A DNA stretch of 64,000 nucleotides from JAAXPZ01 sp965215705 (GTDB lineage Bacteria > Campylobacterota > Campylobacteria > Campylobacterales > Sulfurovaceae): the NCBI GenBank assembly GCA_965215705.1, contig CBDCEE010000003.1:434001-498000 (forward strand), read 5' to 3'. The notes under the pieces were generated by a model, which was not told the DNA's origin, ran no database searches, and saw only the letters and a program-made list of their open reading frames with translations. Positions 27,230 to 36,949 of this stretch are shown here, one piece after another. The translations under genes were made by a program, and so were the position numbers. Every line of letters starts with the position of its first letter. Position 1 is the stretch's first letter.

Positions 27230-27928
27230 ATGTTCGTAGACAAGCAAGTACAGGTGCTCAAAGTAGACATTGAGCCTAGTAGAATCAAACACCGCTCCAA
27301 AGGCAATATCTCACTCTCTTACCTAGAAGGCTTTGATCTCATAGAGACAGCCAATCAGATATTTGGTCATGGCAATTGGTCATACAATATCACTAGCCTA
27401 GAGAAAGTCTCTCAAGAGAGCAATACCAATCAAAATATCGTCATCTGCTATAAAGCGATCGTTAAACTCATGGTCTACAACCTAGACCACAGTAAACATA
27501 TTTCAAAGGAAGATGTAGGGTTTGGTACAGGCATTGCCAAGACATTAGCAGATGCTCACGAAGGAGGAGCCAAAGAGGCAGTTACAGATGCTCTCAAACG
27601 ATCCTTGCGTAGCTTAGGTAATCAGTTTGGTAATAGTCTCTATGATAAGAGCCGTAATCATCAAGCTACACAGCCAGTACAAGTGCCACAAGCTACCCAT
27701 ACCACACCATCACAAGCGCAACACACGCAGACGCTACCCCACCCACAAGCACAGTATGAGTTTACCTCTTTGTATAATCTTGGACTTCAAGTAGTAGAAC
27801 AAAGCAATGAGTTTATCGTTACAGGTAGTGATATCTTTAACAAGAAAGACAGCATCAAAGCCTGTGGGTTTAGATGGGATGCCTCTCGTAAGCTATGGTA
27901 TCTCTCTCGTGACCAGCAGGCAGCCTAG
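27230..27928 (+). CDS. Rad52-type single-strand annealing protein
   Basis: The N-terminal 150 residues match the Rad52/Rad22 annealing domain: FDLIETANQIFGHGNWSYNI near 40-59, DVGFGTGIAKTLADAHEGGA near 98-117, then KEAVTDALKRSLRSLGNQFG. A Gln/His/Pro-rich linker follows. The last 45 residues (KDSIKACGFRWDASRKLWYL) match a small module often found at the ends of mobile-element proteins. The protein would anneal homologous single strands during island or phage recombination. No exonuclease partner is adjacent. Confidence 0.85.
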   Translation: MFVDKQVQVLKVDIEPSRIKHRSKGNISLSYLEGFDLIETANQIFGHGNWSYNITSLEKVSQESNTNQNIVICYKAIVKLMVYNLDHSKHISKEDVGFGTGIAKTLADAHEGGAKEAVTDALKRSLRSLGNQFGNSLYDKSRNHQATQPVQVPQATHTTPSQAQHTQTLPHPQAQYEFTSLYNLGLQVVEQSNEFIVTGSDIFNKKDSIKACGFRWDASRKLWYLSRDQQAA

Positions 27929-28120
27929 ATTATAACACTAGACCTCTATGCTACATAGAACTCAATGATCCTCTCTGTCATATCAGCTTCTTTACCTTCT
28001 GCTGTCCACTAGAGATGGTATATCATAGAGTAAGCTCCAAAGCATGTGCTCCATATGCTATAGATATGTTGGGGCTAGCAAGTTATCTGGGTAATTTTTT
28101 CACGATGAGATAGAGGTGGT

Positions 28121-28285
28121 TCACAGAGATAACCTTATTGAGGCATCGTACTCACTCAGAGCCAACCCCACCAGATACATCTGATAGCAGAGCTCTTGGT
28201 AGTGATGCAGTGTGAGGAGTTGGAGCAGAGCGTTCTGATGGTGGAGGTGGTTGGTATAGTGTTCTGTGGCTCTGCTGTTGTTCAT
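28121..28285 (-). CDS. Small ORF of unknown function, 54 residues
   Basis: This frame begins MNNSRATEHYTNHLHHQNAL and ends at 28121. It starts 9 bases after the stop of the Sel1-repeat gene on the same strand but has no clear ribosome binding site. It is rich in His and Leu. It may be a relic of a longer gene. The rest of 27929-28294 shows nothing I can support. Confidence 0.25.
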   Translation of the reverse strand: MNNSRATEHYTNHLHHQNALLQLLTLHHYQELCYQMYLVGLALSEYDASIRLSL

Positions 28286-28294
28286 GGAGGTATT

Positions 28295-28843
28295 TTATCT
28301 TTGAGCTATTTCTTTTTTACCGAGCATCTTATTAACTAATGGAAAATACAATCCCAAAAGAAAACGACCTTTGCCTATTTCTTTGCCAATTATTCCCATC
28401 GCCTCAACTTTACTGTACTTCTCTTTGAGTAGTCTATATACATTTTGACATGCTGCTCTTTCTCCATATTTACATGCTCGCATATAAAAGGGAATAGCCT
28501 TGTCTTTGCTTTGCTTGTATTCATATTCTCCAAATGCATAACAATCAGCTAAAAAGAAATTAGCGAGAGAATAATTAAGCTTTGCCGCACGATAAATATA
28601 ATTTTTTCCTTCTTCATTTTCTCCTATTTCTATTAAACTCATTCCATGAACAAAACAGGGCTCAGGACTGTTAAACATATGACTATTCCATTGCTTAATT
28701 ACTGATTCATTCAAATTATCAAGATTTTTTACAATATATTCAGCGGTATGCTGTAGCTCTTTGAAAGTATAAATTTTTTTACTGTCAAGGTAGTCTAATA
28801 TCTCTTCTGTATTCATATATTCAATAGAATTTAATTTTTTCAT
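28295..28843 (-). CDS. Sel1/TPR-repeat immunity candidate
   Basis: A 182-residue helical-repeat protein. Residues 60-150 are Sel1-like repeats (MSLIEIGENEEGKNYIYRAA, LADCYAFGEYEYKQSKDKAI, FYMRACKYGERAACQNVYRL). It overlaps the end of the orphan RHS toxin cassette by 4 bases (ATGA), the standard arrangement for a toxin and its immunity gene. Sel1 proteins are known immunity partners in polymorphic toxin loci. There is no signal peptide, so it would act in the cytoplasm. Confidence 0.7.
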   Translation of the reverse strand: MKKLNSIEYMNTEEILDYLDSKKIYTFKELQHTAEYIVKNLDNLNESVIKQWNSHMFNSPEPCFVHGMSLIEIGENEEGKNYIYRAAKLNYSLANFFLADCYAFGEYEYKQSKDKAIPFYMRACKYGERAACQNVYRLLKEKYSKVEAMGIIGKEIGKGRFLLGLYFPLVNKMLGKKEIAQR

Positions 28844-29553
28844 CTCTTTACCCTATTTATGGCATCTACTATATCGCGTGTTCTCTCTCTAATCAATTGC
28901 TGAATTCTTGGAGGCTCTCTAAATCTTGCAACTTTACCTGCTCCAGAAAGTTCAGTTGTCTCCACAATTGCAACTGTAATAATCTCCATTGCTGCCGTAT
29001 ATCCATATCGAGCAACTAATGCAGTAAAACTAATAGCAGATGTTCCCAGTGCAACTGCTATTTGTCCATTTAGCTTCTCTTGTTCTTGTGCAAGCAAAAC
29101 TTCTTTATAGCTCATTTTAGAAATTGCTAGTGCTTTCACCTGAAGCATACGAGTGTCTTCTTCATAGTAAGGATTTGAACGATGCAAGGTGAATTCTGCT
29201 CTTTCATTATTAAACAAATGCACAAAAGCCGCACTAACCGCCCCATTGAGGAACTTCCCACCAGTCAACGAAGAGGTCACACCACCTACCAGTGCCATCA
29301 CCGCCGTTCTGGCTGCTACTGCTCCCTCTCCAAAGGTCTTCCTGCCGATAGAGAATGCAGAGCTGACAAACCCACTGGCAAAGTTGGCTAGGAATTTACC
29401 TCCTTGGACGAGACTCATGGCGCCTCGGACTACCCCATGCATGATCGCTTTAGTGATCGCTGCTGCATAGCTTTTGGCACTCTTGGCTACCCAGAGACTG
29501 ATGGCATGTCCATCTAGCCCAAAGGCACCTGTGATATAGTCAGCCACAAGCAA
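28840..29553 (-). pseudogene. Orphan RHS C-terminal toxin cassette
   Basis: The frame begins (apparent TTG, no ribosome binding site) inside the RHS hydrophobic pre-toxin region. About 113 residues are the same as in the full RHS protein next door (VADYITGAFGLDGHAISLWV through AAFVHLFN). It then diverges into a different tip of about 120 residues (ERAEFTLHRSNPYYEEDTRM, LQVKALAISKMSYKEVLLAQ, ending RIQQLIRERTRDIVDAINRV). It is a silent alternative toxin that homologous recombination could move onto the main RHS gene. The toxin type is not recognised. Confidence 0.75.
29207..29547 (-). repeat. RHS tip repeat, copy A (orphan)
   Basis: About 341 bp that match 30573-30913 with a single difference seen (C at 29215 versus T at 30581). 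It is the shared pre-toxin region of the orphan cassette and the full RHS gene. The offset is 1366 bp, in direct orientation. Confidence 0.9.
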
Positions 29554-29562
29554 CCCTAAAAT

Positions 29563-30135
29563 TTAAAAACGCCAAAAATACTCTCTTTCTATCCCACTAG
29601 ATGTAATGTTTGCTTCAATCTCCGTACGATAACCAACTCTCACACTAAGTTTTGTAGAATTCATGTCTATATTCCCAGAAGTATTATTATGCAAATCAAA
29701 AACATAACAACATGAACTGTCACATACTTCTACTTTATCAACCATATCTGGAGTGATTTTCTGCTCTTTGATTATTTTCATACAGTCGTCTTTAAAAATA
29801 TATATAACATCAGGATTATAAGGATCAGGATGAAGTTTTTCCCAATCCAAATCCAAATCCCTAAATATATTTGGCGTAGAATATTTATTGATGGAATATT
29901 CACACGTATACCCATATTTCGCATAAATATCAAAAAATCGAGATAGTTTTTGCAATGTACTATTCATAAGTGTTTTATCTCTATATGCCAAATCAACAGC
30001 ACTTTCACAGGGTTTACCCATATTATAAACAATACCATCTTTAGTTAAGTGTAATGTACCATAGGCTATAAACCCCAAAGAAAAAATTACCAATACGAGG
30101 GATATTAAAATTAATTTTGGTATTTTATGAACCAT
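29563..30135 (-). CDS. Membrane-anchored immunity candidate for the RHS toxin
   Basis: A 190-residue protein with an N-terminal membrane helix (IPKLILISLVLVIFSLGFIA) and a periplasmic domain containing several Cys (CEYSINKYSTPNIFRDLDLD, VEVCDSSCCYVFDLHNNTSG). The ATG at 30135 has GGAAG five bases upstream and overlaps the end of the RHS gene by 11 bases. Overlap with the toxin 3' end and lack of any known enzyme motif suggest immunity. A periplasmic immunity domain would fit a toxin acting outside the cytoplasm. Confidence 0.65.
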   Translation of the reverse strand: MVHKIPKLILISLVLVIFSLGFIAYGTLHLTKDGIVYNMGKPCESAVDLAYRDKTLMNSTLQKLSRFFDIYAKYGYTCEYSINKYSTPNIFRDLDLDWEKLHPDPYNPDVIYIFKDDCMKIIKEQKITPDMVDKVEVCDSSCCYVFDLHNNTSGNIDMNSTKLSVRVGYRTEIEANITSSGIEREYFWRF

Positions 30136-33100
30136 AAATACTTCCAAAAGTCATCCAAACGTCATTTGCAGGGATATCGGTTATATTATGGGTACCTCCG
30201 CCATTCCACCATTGCCGAACATTCCAGCCTATATTTAAGAATTCATTTGTAAATACCCAACCAATAGTTCCTAAATATGCCGCATTATAAGCGCCTACAC
30301 CAATATAATTAATTTGCCCACCTTTCCATCTTCTTCCTAATGCTATAAATGTTCTACTAGCCAATCCTTTATAAAGAAAAGTGTCTGCCTTACCCTCCAT
30401 TGCACCTATATAATCGGTTTTATCTTTCAATCCTTCCCTATACTTATATTGTGCAATTATAATTAAATCAGCTTTTGATAATGCAAGTATCGCTTTTTTA
30501 TTTTTTAGAGCTGATGCAAAAACTCTTTCCCTTAGAGCATTATATCGTTCTGTAAGACTTTTTCCACTTTCCGTATTAAATAAATGCACAAAAGCCGCAC
30601 TAACCGCCCCATTGAGGAACTTCCCACCAGTCAACGAAGAGGTCACACCACCTACCAGTGCCATCACCGCCGTTCTGGCTGCTACTGCTCCCTCTCCAAA
30701 GGTCTTCCTGCCGATAGAGAATGCAGAGCTGACAAACCCACTGGCAAAGTTGGCTAGGAATTTACCTCCTTGGACGAGACTCATGGCGCCTCGGACTACC
30801 CCATGCATGATCGCTTTAGTGATCGCTGCTGCATAGCTTTTGGCACTCTTGGCTACCCAGAGACTGATGGCATGTCCATCTAGCCCAAAGGCACCTGTGA
30901 TATAGTCAGCCACTCCCATCGCAGCCACAGCACTCACCCCACCAAAGAGTGCCCCCTTGAATCCAGACAGCAGGGCATCGCCTGGGCCTAGTCCGTTCAT
31001 CAATCCATTGACAAAGCCACCGATAAACCCAGCTATAGCACCTGCGACTACTGCTGTACCTATGGCACCCAAGCCCAGTGTGCCAGCGATGATTGTACCG
31101 ATACCAAAGCTAAAGATACCTATAATCGCCCCAAAGAGTACACTGATCCAGCTATGTCCACTAGGATCGGTATAGCGTAACGGATTGTTTCTCGTATAGG
31201 CATAGCGGTTATAGCTCTGTAGGTCATTAGGGTCTTGGATGAGGGTATCTGCACTCATGAAGCGTCCAAGGGTTGGATCATAGAGTCTGGCATTCATATG
31301 TATGAGCTGTGTTCCCTCTACCTCCTCATGTCCGGTGAAGCCTCTGTTGGTGATGGCTCTGCTGTCTGGGTCTCTATGCAGGACGATACGCTCTCCGAAG
31401 GGTTTGTATGCAGAGCGTTCTACGACTGCACCCTCTGCATCTGTGATAGCATCTATAGAGCCTAGGGCATCATAGTGTAGGTATCTGATACTGTTTTCAT
31501 ATCTTGTGCCATGGTACTGAGAGTAGAGTGCAACGACCCTGTCTCCTGCATAGATGAAGTATTTATCTTCACTGAAGTTATAGGTATTGTTTTGGATATG
31601 TTCATAGACCTTGTTGATGTAGGTGGTCGTACTCTCATCGGTGGTCTTTTGATAGCGTTGGTCATTCATATCGTAGGCGAAGGTGCTGACTCCTTCGTCT
31701 GTAGTGATGGAGGTGGGTTTGTTGGCGGCGTTGTACTCTAGGAGGGTATTGCCGTTGTGGGTCATGTTGCCATTGTCATCGTAGGTGAAGCCTCGCTGGT
31801 CTGTGCTCACAAGACGGTTGGGGTGCTGGGTGTCGGTGTAGTGATAGTCTCCCTGACCATCTTTGTAGGTGAGATTACCGTAGTCATCATAGCTGTAGTG
31901 TAGATTCTCTGTCTGCACGATACCTGTTGAGACCTGTGTGCCAGTGATGACCATATTGGCATATTCTATACGGCTGAGAACATCATAGCTATAGGTAGAG
32001 GTAATACCTAGGAACTTGTCCTCTCTACTAGAGAGATTATACCGCTCATCATATGCATACGCTAGACTTCTGATACTTGCTTCCCCATGATAGCCCGTTT
32101 TTGAGGTGACCATCGCTCCACCATCATCATAACTATCCTCTGTCACCAAACCATTTCCAGAGATATATTTTGTCGTCCTGCCATAGCTATCCATCTGTAG
32201 CAGTCTATAGTGATAGATGTGGCTACTGTCTGCGATCATTTCTCTGTAGGCATCTGCTACATCACCACCACCCTGAGCTGCCGCATCTAGCGAGGTATAG
32301 TAGGAGACCTTTTCATCCTCTTTGATGAGCTCTTTGAGTACGACTTCGGCTTTGTCCAGTGCTTCATGGGAGAGTGCTCTTTGGTTAGAGGCATAGTTGG
32401 TATATTCATCCGCTGCTGTGGTAGGGATAGGTACATCCGTATTGATTGCGCCAACAAGAGTAATTGCCTGATCACGCAACGAGAGGAAGAATCCACTGTG
32501 CCACTGTGCCAACCCATCATCCACCCATTGTCCATGATAGCGGTCAGATAGCAATAGGTATGCAAATATCCTATCCTGCTGCTGACGGTAGGCTGTCTCA
32601 TATCTTAGCTCATATCCTCGCATACGCTCTGCTTGGAGATTGAGCTTTTGGGCAATGGCTTGTAGCCTATCTGCTCTAGTGCCATATTTATCTGCAAGCG
32701 CTTGGTAGTATTTGGCTTTGAGCACAAGTGCTCTACGCTTGAGGAGTGCCTTTTTGTATCGAGTAGCATAGGTAAATGCCTCACCTCGCATACCTTCGAG
32801 TAGCCCTTTAAAATGCGTACTGTCCCAGCCTCCTATCTGTGCTGCAGGAGATTTGATCGATTGTAGGAAGCCATACTGATTATAGCTACGGATAAGCTTG
32901 AGACCTTTGGGTTGGATCGTACTCTGTAGTCTCCCACTGGTATCATAATGGAACGATTGAGTATAAGGAACACCATCAATCACACTGGTGACACTCTTTG
33001 GTCTAGAGAGTGTATCATAGGTGTAGGATTTGGAGATGGACTCAACAGAGTGGCTTTCGCTGGCTAGCTTACCTAGACCATTCGTTGCAGTGTCATAGCC

Positions 33101-36100
33101 CCATGTCGAGGTGCCATCAGATGTGACCTTGTGAATCAACCTACCGAGAATATCATACTCCATCGTACTGGTCTGTGCTTTGGCATCAGTCTGAGAAGTC
33201 AGCTCTCCCCATCCATTGTACGCATAAGTCCAAGTGCCCATATCTGGGTCTATCATTTTGGTTTTGTTTCCTAGTATGTCATACTCTATGGTGATCTTTC
33301 GATGCTCGTCTGCGTTGGGTATCGTATAGGCTAAATTTCCCAAAGCATCATAACCATAGTGCAGTGTTGTCCCTGCTTCATCCGTAACTGATATAATTTT
33401 GTCCATCACATTTTTAGTGGTGGTTTTAGTGCCGCCTTTTGCATCTGTAGAAGTAGCTGTATAGCCATCATAGCTTACAGTTGCAGTGAGATATCCTCCG
33501 ATATTCTCAGGAGCTGGTGTAGAGACAGATATCTCTCTGCCGTACTTGTCATAACTGTGTGTAGCATAGAGTGGTGTCTCATCTATGGTATGTGGTGAGC
33601 TTTTTTGATACATGCGACCACGTTCATCATAGGCATAGTCCACAAAAACCTCTGCACCATCATATCGCACTGATTTCTCTCTAAGCTTTCTGCCCAATGC
33701 ATCATAATAGACAGCACTACTAGGTAGCGTAGTACCATTGGCTAGTATAGTTGTAGAGGTGATACGATAGTACCCATGTGCTGGTGTATAGTCTAATGCA
33801 TACGAGATACTGACCTCTGTACCATCAGGGCTTTTTGCATAGATATTCCTCCCCCATGCATCATAGTGTGTATAAGATATGAGACCATTGGCATCTTTGT
33901 TCTGGGTGACGGTACCAAACCTCTCATCAAATGCCTCATTACTTGCCGTATGCCCTAGAGGGTTGGTCACACTCAAGAGATGCTCTGCATTACTATCATA
34001 GTGATAGCTTGTCGTACGGGTCTCTCCTGTGATACCATTGATAATGCTTTCTGAGACTTTGTTCCCATGCGTATCGTAGGCATAATGCTTATGAAGTTCT
34101 AGTGTACTTCCTTTTTCTATCCACTCATCGGTAAGTGTGCCCGTATTGATGTCATAGTCAAATGAAGTATGTCGTACTTTTATATCACTATATCCTTCAT
34201 GGGTCACTGTCGCACTTTTAAGTCTTCCAAGTATCCAATCATCGGTATCGTTGTCATAACTACTTACTGTTATTTTGACAAAAGCCTCTCCTCTCCCCTC
34301 AATCGTACTCTTCATTTCAAGAACATTACCATGTTCATCATAGTCGGTATAGCCTGTCGTGGTAGTCTTGAGGAGCTGGTTTTCCATATAGCTTTTCTCT
34401 ATCTTTGTATCTGTTAGGATACGGAGATTGGATCTGTCAGTCTGGGGCTCTTCATGATAGCTAATTGTACTCTCTATGAGCTTCTCCCCACTGTTTGCCA
34501 ACCACTCATCAGCATCCAAGTCTTTGGAGAGGAGATAACTATCAGAGCTTAGTATCATCCCAGTGATATGAGGCTCTTGTGCATATCTGACACTACTTTT
34601 CACACCAGAGGTTGCATCATACATGTACACATATTCAAACCCCAAAGAACCTCTGTATTTATGTGTACGAAGTCCCTCATAATGATAATACTGTTTTTGC
34701 AAATTCCCTGCACCATCTGCTGTCACAGTGGCTGAGACTACTTGGACGGCTGGGCTAGAGAATGTACGTACTTTATCTTCTGTAGCATCTGCTCCTTTGG
34801 TATAGACCTGGGGATCACTTATACTGGAGTATACAATCGTAGATTCATTTTCAAAAGAGTCTGTAATAGAGGTGATATGGTAGGGTGCGTTATGGAAGAG
34901 AATCGCTTTTTGACTAGCACCTTTGTTATTTTGCAATATATCTATATAGCCATCTCCATTGATATCGACTAGGTTAATATTTCCAGAGTAGCGATCGCCA
35001 ATACCTACTGAGACACCAGGATTCTTATTTACTTTGACAAAATTCCCATCCCCTTTATTGAGCCAGATATAATCTTGTCCAGAGCTTTTATACTCATAGA
35101 GATCTCCTAACCCATCACCGTTGAAATCAGCCACCATGACTGTTTTATGATACTCAGAACCACTCGCTCTTAGTGGCGGGTGCGTATCACTTTTGACAAA
35201 AGTGCCATCCCCCTTGTTCCACCATATATCATCATTGCCACCACTATGGTTTACATATATGTCAGATAAACTATCTCCATTGAGATCTGCAACAGTTATT
35301 TTAGATGTTTTTTCTCCAAAATTATAACTCGCTACTTTATATATGTCTCCATTTTCTCTACTAAGCCATATTTCATAATGATCATAATACCTTGATGCAT
35401 AAATTTTATCAGGTACACTATCACCATTTATATCAATATTAGCAAGTAATTCCGACCAATAATCAGGTTTCGTTTCTATTTCTTTTACCCTTGAAACATT
35501 CAAGCTAGAATCAACTTCAAATAGCTCGTAATTTGGAATAGATCTTATTCTAAGTGAATATTTATTCTTTTGAGTTGTATACATTCCTACAATACGATTT
35601 TCTGCTGATTTATTCTGGGCTATAACCTCTCTACTTTCTTTCGTAAAATGTCCTTCTCCATCATTGAGCCACAGAACAAAAGTATAGTCCGTATAATTAT
35701 TATTATAGCACTTGGGATAACTATCACCTCCTCCTCTATACCATGCACAATCATCAGCTAAATACAAAATATCAATATCATTATCCTGATCTATATCTAC
35801 TAATTGTATGTTGCGAGAATGAAGCTCTGGTCGATGCTCCGAACTATCGCTTAATATGATAGAATTCCCGAAAGAACCATCGCCACTTCCAAAAGCTACG
35901 GTAACTTCTGTTTTGCTATCTGTCGCATCATACAGTATATCAGTAATCCCATCTCCATTAAAATCAGAAAATTGACTTCCATGTGCCTTGTATGTAGGAG
36001 CTCCCGTAGTGCTTTTAGAGGTTGCATAGATATTATCTTGCTTGACCGCTCTTTCTCCCTCCCATGCAAACTTTAGAGGTTCCGTACACTCTCCATCAGC

Positions 36101-36949
36101 ATTACATTCTCTAATCTCTTCTAACAACAATGCATCCAATGAGGATGCTTGACTTTTATACGTAAGCTTGTAGGTACTGACTGTTGTATTGTGGTATTGC
36201 AGTGTAATAGTAGTAAGTTTTTTATCTATAGAGGATGCTTCGCCATACGAATATCCATGAAACAGATCCTTTCTGTCCTCATAACCAAAAACAATAGCAT
36301 TGTTATTCCCATAAGTAATACTTGTTGGTCTAGAATAGCCAGATACATTGTTGGTCTCATAGTAAAAATTGATACTGTTGCCATAACGATCAGATATCTT
36401 GTTGACCTGCCAACTGATTCTAGCAGTGCCAATGAGACGTTTAGATTGGGTGGTGTGTCCATATTCATAGATATCACCTGATTTGGTATACACCATAAAA
36501 TAATTGGGATTACCATCAGACCCTCCCATTGACAGAACCTTGCTATCACTCTCTATGTATGTACGATACTCTGCACCTACTGCACCATCATCCCCCTCCA
36601 CTGGGATGAGTCGCTTGCCATCTAGACAATAGTGATCTTCAGAATCAAACTTAATACCACGGAGTTTATTATCTATATCCATAGTATCACTACATCTACT
36701 CACCGTGCTAAATCCCTCTATTGACCACCCTTTACCAAGGTAACCATTGGTTCCACTAGAATTATATATTAATGACAACTTTGGCTTCACACCAGCGATG
36801 CCTTTCGGAACTTCTATGTCTAATTTATAATTTAGTGATCCCTGAGAGACGCTCATCGTCCCTTTCAGATTCACTACAGGAGAAGCAAAAAGACTAGCAC
36901 CAATAGAAAAAGCAAAAATGATAAAACCTCTTAGTGTATTAGTTACCAT
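30125..36949 (-). CDS. Secreted SpvB/FG-GAP/RHS polymorphic toxin
   Basis: A 2274-residue protein. A signal peptide (residues 1-22, ending SLFA) means Sec export. Residues about 28-290 are SpvB-like (DIEVPKGIAGVKPKLSLIYN, GYLGKGWSIEGFSTVSRC). About 320-700 holds FG-GAP/VCBS repeats (DFNGDGITDILYD, DINGDGYIDILQN). From about 850 to 1890 there are YD/RHS repeats, interrupted at about 1375-1555 by a long helical insert. The RHS core ends with GRFMSADTLIQDPNDLQSYN and NPLRYTDPSGHSW near 1925. A glycine-rich hydrophobic region and a unique tip of about 155 residues follow (WKGGQINYIGVGAYNAAYLG near 2210). The tip family is unknown. It overlaps the upstream lipoprotein gene by 11 bases. Confidence 0.9.
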   Translation of the reverse strand: MVTNTLRGFIIFAFSIGASLFASPVVNLKGTMSVSQGSLNYKLDIEVPKGIAGVKPKLSLIYNSSGTNGYLGKGWSIEGFSTVSRCSDTMDIDNKLRGIKFDSEDHYCLDGKRLIPVEGDDGAVGAEYRTYIESDSKVLSMGGSDGNPNYFMVYTKSGDIYEYGHTTQSKRLIGTARISWQVNKISDRYGNSINFYYETNNVSGYSRPTSITYGNNNAIVFGYEDRKDLFHGYSYGEASSIDKKLTTITLQYHNTTVSTYKLTYKSQASSLDALLLEEIRECNADGECTEPLKFAWEGERAVKQDNIYATSKSTTGAPTYKAHGSQFSDFNGDGITDILYDATDSKTEVTVAFGSGDGSFGNSIILSDSSEHRPELHSRNIQLVDIDQDNDIDILYLADDCAWYRGGGDSYPKCYNNNYTDYTFVLWLNDGEGHFTKESREVIAQNKSAENRIVGMYTTQKNKYSLRIRSIPNYELFEVDSSLNVSRVKEIETKPDYWSELLANIDINGDSVPDKIYASRYYDHYEIWLSRENGDIYKVASYNFGEKTSKITVADLNGDSLSDIYVNHSGGNDDIWWNKGDGTFVKSDTHPPLRASGSEYHKTVMVADFNGDGLGDLYEYKSSGQDYIWLNKGDGNFVKVNKNPGVSVGIGDRYSGNINLVDINGDGYIDILQNNKGASQKAILFHNAPYHITSITDSFENESTIVYSSISDPQVYTKGADATEDKVRTFSSPAVQVVSATVTADGAGNLQKQYYHYEGLRTHKYRGSLGFEYVYMYDATSGVKSSVRYAQEPHITGMILSSDSYLLSKDLDADEWLANSGEKLIESTISYHEEPQTDRSNLRILTDTKIEKSYMENQLLKTTTTGYTDYDEHGNVLEMKSTIEGRGEAFVKITVSSYDNDTDDWILGRLKSATVTHEGYSDIKVRHTSFDYDINTGTLTDEWIEKGSTLELHKHYAYDTHGNKVSESIINGITGETRTTSYHYDSNAEHLLSVTNPLGHTASNEAFDERFGTVTQNKDANGLISYTHYDAWGRNIYAKSPDGTEVSISYALDYTPAHGYYRITSTTILANGTTLPSSAVYYDALGRKLREKSVRYDGAEVFVDYAYDERGRMYQKSSPHTIDETPLYATHSYDKYGREISVSTPAPENIGGYLTATVSYDGYTATSTDAKGGTKTTTKNVMDKIISVTDEAGTTLHYGYDALGNLAYTIPNADEHRKITIEYDILGNKTKMIDPDMGTWTYAYNGWGELTSQTDAKAQTSTMEYDILGRLIHKVTSDGTSTWGYDTATNGLGKLASESHSVESISKSYTYDTLSRPKSVTSVIDGVPYTQSFHYDTSGRLQSTIQPKGLKLIRSYNQYGFLQSIKSPAAQIGGWDSTHFKGLLEGMRGEAFTYATRYKKALLKRRALVLKAKYYQALADKYGTRADRLQAIAQKLNLQAERMRGYELRYETAYRQQQDRIFAYLLLSDRYHGQWVDDGLAQWHSGFFLSLRDQAITLVGAINTDVPIPTTAADEYTNYASNQRALSHEALDKAEVVLKELIKEDEKVSYYTSLDAAAQGGGDVADAYREMIADSSHIYHYRLLQMDSYGRTTKYISGNGLVTEDSYDDGGAMVTSKTGYHGEASIRSLAYAYDERYNLSSREDKFLGITSTYSYDVLSRIEYANMVITGTQVSTGIVQTENLHYSYDDYGNLTYKDGQGDYHYTDTQHPNRLVSTDQRGFTYDDNGNMTHNGNTLLEYNAANKPTSITTDEGVSTFAYDMNDQRYQKTTDESTTTYINKVYEHIQNNTYNFSEDKYFIYAGDRVVALYSQYHGTRYENSIRYLHYDALGSIDAITDAEGAVVERSAYKPFGERIVLHRDPDSRAITNRGFTGHEEVEGTQLIHMNARLYDPTLGRFMSADTLIQDPNDLQSYNRYAYTRNNPLRYTDPSGHSWISVLFGAIIGIFSFGIGTIIAGTLGLGAIGTAVVAGAIAGFIGGFVNGLMNGLGPGDALLSGFKGALFGGVSAVAAMGVADYITGAFGLDGHAISLWVAKSAKSYAAAITKAIMHGVVRGAMSLVQGGKFLANFASGFVSSAFSIGRKTFGEGAVAARTAVMALVGGVTSSLTGGKFLNGAVSAAFVHLFNTESGKSLTERYNALRERVFASALKNKKAILALSKADLIIIAQYKYREGLKDKTDYIGAMEGKADTFLYKGLASRTFIALGRRWKGGQINYIGVGAYNAAYLGTIGWVFTNEFLNIGWNVRQWWNGGGTHNITDIPANDVWMTFGSIYGS
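30573..30913 (-). repeat. RHS tip repeat, copy B (in full-length RHS gene)
   Basis: The partner of 29207-29547, encoding the hydrophobic pre-toxin region just before the variable tip. The unique tips begin directly after this block in both copies. Confidence 0.9.
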
